A stretch of DNA of 9,468 nucleotides, taken from NCBI GenBank assembly GCA_937124525.1, contig CAKZLA010000062.1:1-9468 (forward strand), given 5' to 3'. Source of the DNA: an uncultured Desulfobacterium sp. (lineage in GTDB: Bacteria; Desulfobacterota; Desulfobacteria; Desulfobacterales; Desulfobacteraceae). Under the pieces are notes generated by a model. It saw nothing but the letters and a program-made list of their open reading frames with translations. It was not told where the DNA came from and searched no databases. Below, piece after piece: positions 6,954 through 9,468 of the stretch (positions within the stretch are counted from its first letter, which is position 1; every line of letters begins with the position of its first letter). The translations under genes and the position numbers were made by a program.

Positions 6954-7409
6954 ATGAGTGAAATATGGGATAAAAGGCAAATCATGATTCATGTCAGTCA
7001 GAAAAATCTGGATAAATCATACCGGCATTTGAAACAGGAGTGCCAAAGAAACCGTTCCGGTTCCAATGCAAAATTGTTGTTGTTCATATACGCCATTGAG
7101 TGTGGACTCAAAGCCCTGTTACTTAAACGCAAAAAAAGGAAAGACACATTTAAACTCCGGGAAAATGAGGGAACAAAAAGTCTGACCCATGATCTGAGAT
7201 CACTTTTAACCCAGCTTCATTCTCCCCGTCATCTTCCTGAAAATTTTCAGTTCCAGACCCGTTCCAAGGTTAATGAAACAGTACCGTTAATAGATTTGCA
7301 TCAAGCTTTGAGATATGGGGGAACATTTCATATGCAGGAAGAGAAGATAAACCTTGAAAGCAAATTGAAGGAAATAGATTCCTGGTTACAGGAGGCGTTG
7401 GTTTTATGA
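6954..7409 (+). CDS. HEPN-like small protein, candidate RNase partner of the downstream NTPase
   Basis: The product is 151 aa, all-helical by appearance. Features typical of HEPN proteins: a hydrophobic helix AKLLLFIYAIECGLKALLL (39-57), a THDLRSLL turn (78-85), and QALRYGGTFH near the C-terminus, giving R120-X5-H126, within the RX4-6H pattern of catalytic HEPN RNases. No transmembrane segment or signal is seen. The start is uncertain: ATG 6954 has almost no ribosome binding site, while ATG 6984 (residue 11, MIHVSQKNLDK) has AAAAGG 6 bases upstream; I prefer the latter biologically (141 aa). Its stop overlaps the next start (ATGA, 7406-7409), so the two products are co-translated and probably interact. 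RNase activity is inference; catalytically inert HEPN proteins also exist, and this family-level call is by motif, not by search. Confidence 0.6.
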   Translation: MSEIWDKRQIMIHVSQKNLDKSYRHLKQECQRNRSGSNAKLLLFIYAIECGLKALLLKRKKRKDTFKLRENEGTKSLTHDLRSLLTQLHSPRHLPENFQFQTRSKVNETVPLIDLHQALRYGGTFHMQEEKINLESKLKEIDSWLQEALVL

Positions 7410-9439
7410 AATTTTTAAGTTGGCTGGATGTAAAAAGTAAAATTCGGAAAGAGACGGATAACTTCAGAGCATTTCCCAAAGGCATTCAAAATCTTCATTT
7501 TTATCCGGATGAAATAGTTGTTGAGCAACAGGAAGAAGATAAAGATTGCGTACGAAAAGCCTTTGAAGGCTGGTTTCCAAATCCGGATACATATCAAGCT
7601 GAAGCAAACAAAATTTGCCTGGATATCGGTCGTTCATCACTGGATATAACAATTGAAATCGGTATTGCAGATCATATAAAAATTCAGGAAAGGCCGCGTT
7701 TTGATCATCTATATTTTTCAAAAGTTTTTCTTTCCGATGAAGCCTTATCCAAAGTACCTGAACCTGAACACAAAATCATTGCATTTCATTCCTTTAAGGG
7801 TGGTGTGGGAAGGACCCTTCACTTGGCGGCAATGATCAAAGCCCTTAATGAAGTCATAAAGGGAAAGGGAACCCCCAAAAAAATATTGGTCATAGATGGA
7901 GATCTGGAAGCACCAGGGATTACCTTTTGGGAAAAAAACAGGATCGGGGGAGCCCCCCATATCGGTTTTACCCAGTTCCTGGATACCATACAATACTCAG
8001 ATCCTGAAATCGGATACACAACAGATGAAGTGATTGACTATTTTGCCCAGGAAATAAAGCGATTTGAACATGTTGTTGACGATTTGAAAATATATGTTAT
8101 GCCTGCTTTCAGCAGTCCCCTTGATCTGTTCCAGATCAATGTCAGGCCGGAACACCTCTCCCAGGACGACAACCCATGGAAATTGCGTGAAAGTATTGAT
8201 AAGCTGGCCACACAGATTGATGCCGATTATGTTTTTATTGATTTAAGAGCGGGTATCAGCGAGTTAAGCGCCCCTTTTTTGCTTGATCCCTATATTGATC
8301 GATTCCTGGTTACAACCCTTTCTGAACAGTCCTTGTATGGAACGGAATTAATCTTAAAAGAGATGATCAAGTTAAACAAAACCGGTTCCAAAGTACAGCG
8401 AAAAATGTTGCCGGAGATCATCGTCTCCATGGTGCCGCCGGAGCAGGATGAAAACCGGTTGATAAAAGCTAAGGCCAGATTTGAAAATACCATATTTGAA
8501 AGTGAAAGTGACTCTGGGCTGGATTCTGATTCAGAATTACTTTCAGAGCCCATTTCAATCCAGGCCACTCCCTTTAAAACTGAGTTACTCAATGTCCGCT
8601 CATGGGAGGATGTATGGGATAATGCCGGTTCTTTAAATGAATTTTTTAAAGATTATTTCCAGGGAATTGATGACTCTGAAGAAATCCTGGAAGACGTCAT
8701 TACAGATAAAGATGAACGACTTTCTCCGGTGAGGAAATTAAAACAGTTTTGCTCCAAATATATTTTTGCAGAAAACACGGAATCTGAAGATTTTTTAAAA
8801 ACCAATTTTTTTAAGGAATTTCCCAGGCAGTACTTCAACTCATTGCCCCTGGTAGTATCTCTGGGTGCCAAAGGTTCGGGAAAAACATTTCATTTCATGC
8901 GTATGACAGGATTTATGACTTATAAAAAATTCTGTGATCGAATTGAGCCGGATAAAACAAAAATAGATGCGGATTTTTTTCCCATACTTCGTTCCAGTGA
9001 AATTCAGGGGGATTCCTCGGTTATCATTGCGCTGAAAGAAAATCAGTCTTTGTTTGACCAATTTGACTATGATGCGTTTAAAACGCACCTGGAACGATTC
9101 CGGGATGAAACGCATTCTGAATCAGAGTGGAAATTTTTTTGGGAACAGCAGATTATTCAAGTTATTTCTGAAAACAAAAGGGATATCAAAACGTTCAGGC
9201 AGCTCAATGAGGCTTTGAAGGAAAAGCCCATCACTCTTCTTTTTGACGGGTTGGAGAATCTTTTTCCGGATATTCATTCCGATGAAAATCAGCAGAATGC
9301 CATTTCTGCCCTGCTTGACATTCCTGCACGGCTCAGCGAAATCCGTGATCGGAACATTGGATTGGTGATTTTTCTGCGCCAGGATTATCTTGGAAGTGCA
9401 AAACGGCAAAACAGCGGTCAATTTGAAAAAAAAATATGA
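7406..9439 (+). CDS. Dual P-loop protein: KGGVGR-variant ParA/MinD-like NTPase plus second NTPase; frame broken at an A9 run and 3' incomplete
   Basis: Residues 1-120 form an N-terminal domain I do not recognise. Then comes a SIMIBI-type NTPase: deviant Walker A HSFKGGVGRTLHLA (K131; the usual P-loop Lys is R136), DGDLEAPG (164-171) and Walker B VFIDLRAG (277-283). An acidic Ser/Asp/Glu hinge follows (365-382). A second NTPase begins with conventional Walker A GAKGSGKT (487-494) and has ITLLFDGLENLF (609-620) as Walker B. No transmembrane helices are seen. The start is firm: ATGA overlap with the HEPN-like gene and AGGAGG at 7390-7395. The frame closes at 9437-9439, three codons into or past an A9 run (9426-9434). 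Removing one A gives QFEKKYENFQLLWDGT, open to the window end, so the real protein is probably longer. KGGVGR-type ATPases occur in predicted bacterial conflict systems; the exact role here is unknown. Confidence 0.82.
   Translation: MKFLSWLDVKSKIRKETDNFRAFPKGIQNLHFYPDEIVVEQQEEDKDCVRKAFEGWFPNPDTYQAEANKICLDIGRSSLDITIEIGIADHIKIQERPRFDHLYFSKVFLSDEALSKVPEPEHKIIAFHSFKGGVGRTLHLAAMIKALNEVIKGKGTPKKILVIDGDLEAPGITFWEKNRIGGAPHIGFTQFLDTIQYSDPEIGYTTDEVIDYFAQEIKRFEHVVDDLKIYVMPAFSSPLDLFQINVRPEHLSQDDNPWKLRESIDKLATQIDADYVFIDLRAGISELSAPFLLDPYIDRFLVTTLSEQSLYGTELILKEMIKLNKTGSKVQRKMLPEIIVSMVPPEQDENRLIKAKARFENTIFESESDSGLDSDSELLSEPISIQATPFKTELLNVRSWEDVWDNAGSLNEFFKDYFQGIDDSEEILEDVITDKDERLSPVRKLKQFCSKYIFAENTESEDFLKTNFFKEFPRQYFNSLPLVVSLGAKGSGKTFHFMRMTGFMTYKKFCDRIEPDKTKIDADFFPILRSSEIQGDSSVIIALKENQSLFDQFDYDAFKTHLERFRDETHSESEWKFFWEQQIIQVISENKRDIKTFRQLNEALKEKPITLLFDGLENLFPDIHSDENQQNAISALLDIPARLSEIRDRNIGLVIFLRQDYLGSAKRQNSGQFEKKI
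9426..9434 (+). other. A9 homopolymer at the reading-frame break
   Basis: Nine consecutive A inside the NTPase gene. As written, the frame reads E-K-K-I-stop. With eight A it reads E-K-K-Y-E-N-F-Q-L-L-W-D-G-T and stays open. The run is long enough for replication slippage, RNA polymerase slippage or sequencing miscount. Confidence 0.7.
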
Positions 9440-9468
9440 AAATTTTCAACTTTTATGGGATGGAACTG

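Noticed and set aside
1..9468. CRISPR arrays, tRNA or rRNA genes, insertion sequences
   Set aside because: No regularly spaced repeats, no tRNA cloverleaf with a TTCNANNC-type arm, no rRNA-like sequence and no transposase motifs were seen.

Overview
The window reads as a chromosomal segment of a mesophilic, moderate-GC anaerobe, most likely a sulfate reducer of the Desulfobacterales (Desulfobacter/Desulfobacterium-like). This rests on a menaquinone-type succinate dehydrogenase/fumarate reductase (FrdB closely resembles the Wolinella type) directly joined to a class I fumarase, and on a cache-PAS sensor kinase typical of that group. The taxonomic assignment is inferred from remembered protein similarity; no search was run.

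Layout, all genes on the + strand. (1) 1-3114: end of the flavoprotein subunit (frdA/sdhA), the complete iron-sulfur subunit (frdB/sdhB, 1-base overlap) and a class I fumarase (18 bases downstream). They form one operon covering succinate <-> fumarate <-> malate. The fumarase has an odd Trp/Pro-rich segment that looks like a locally shifted reading frame. (2) 3115-4092: about 980 bases without a convincing protein gene. The first half holds what I read as a structured RNA of about 270 nt (roughly 3285-3557) ending in a very strong, symmetrical intrinsic terminator. Three of its stems use G-U wobbles that pair only if the + strand is transcribed. (3) 4093-4596: a DUF2058/YaiL-family protein. 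(4) 4702-6843: a membrane dCache-PAS histidine kinase with no response regulator beside it. (5) 6844-9468: a more AT-rich block with a promoter-proximal palindrome and two translationally coupled genes: a small HEPN-like protein (with an R-X5-H motif) and a large protein carrying both a ParA/MinD-like KGGVGR NTPase domain and a second, conventional P-loop NTPase domain. The block runs off the right edge.

The most interesting part is block 5. A HEPN-like candidate RNase coupled to a KGGVGR-variant ATPase looks like a conflict/antiphage-type module. The ATPase frame is interrupted at an A9 run (9426-9434): the annotated stop follows 3 codons later, but dropping one A opens a frame to the window end that reads like a natural continuation (YENFQLLWDGT). 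This could be a sequencing or homopolymer error, a real inactivating mutation, phase variation, or slippage-dependent expression. The second notable item is the candidate structured RNA after the fumarase gene.
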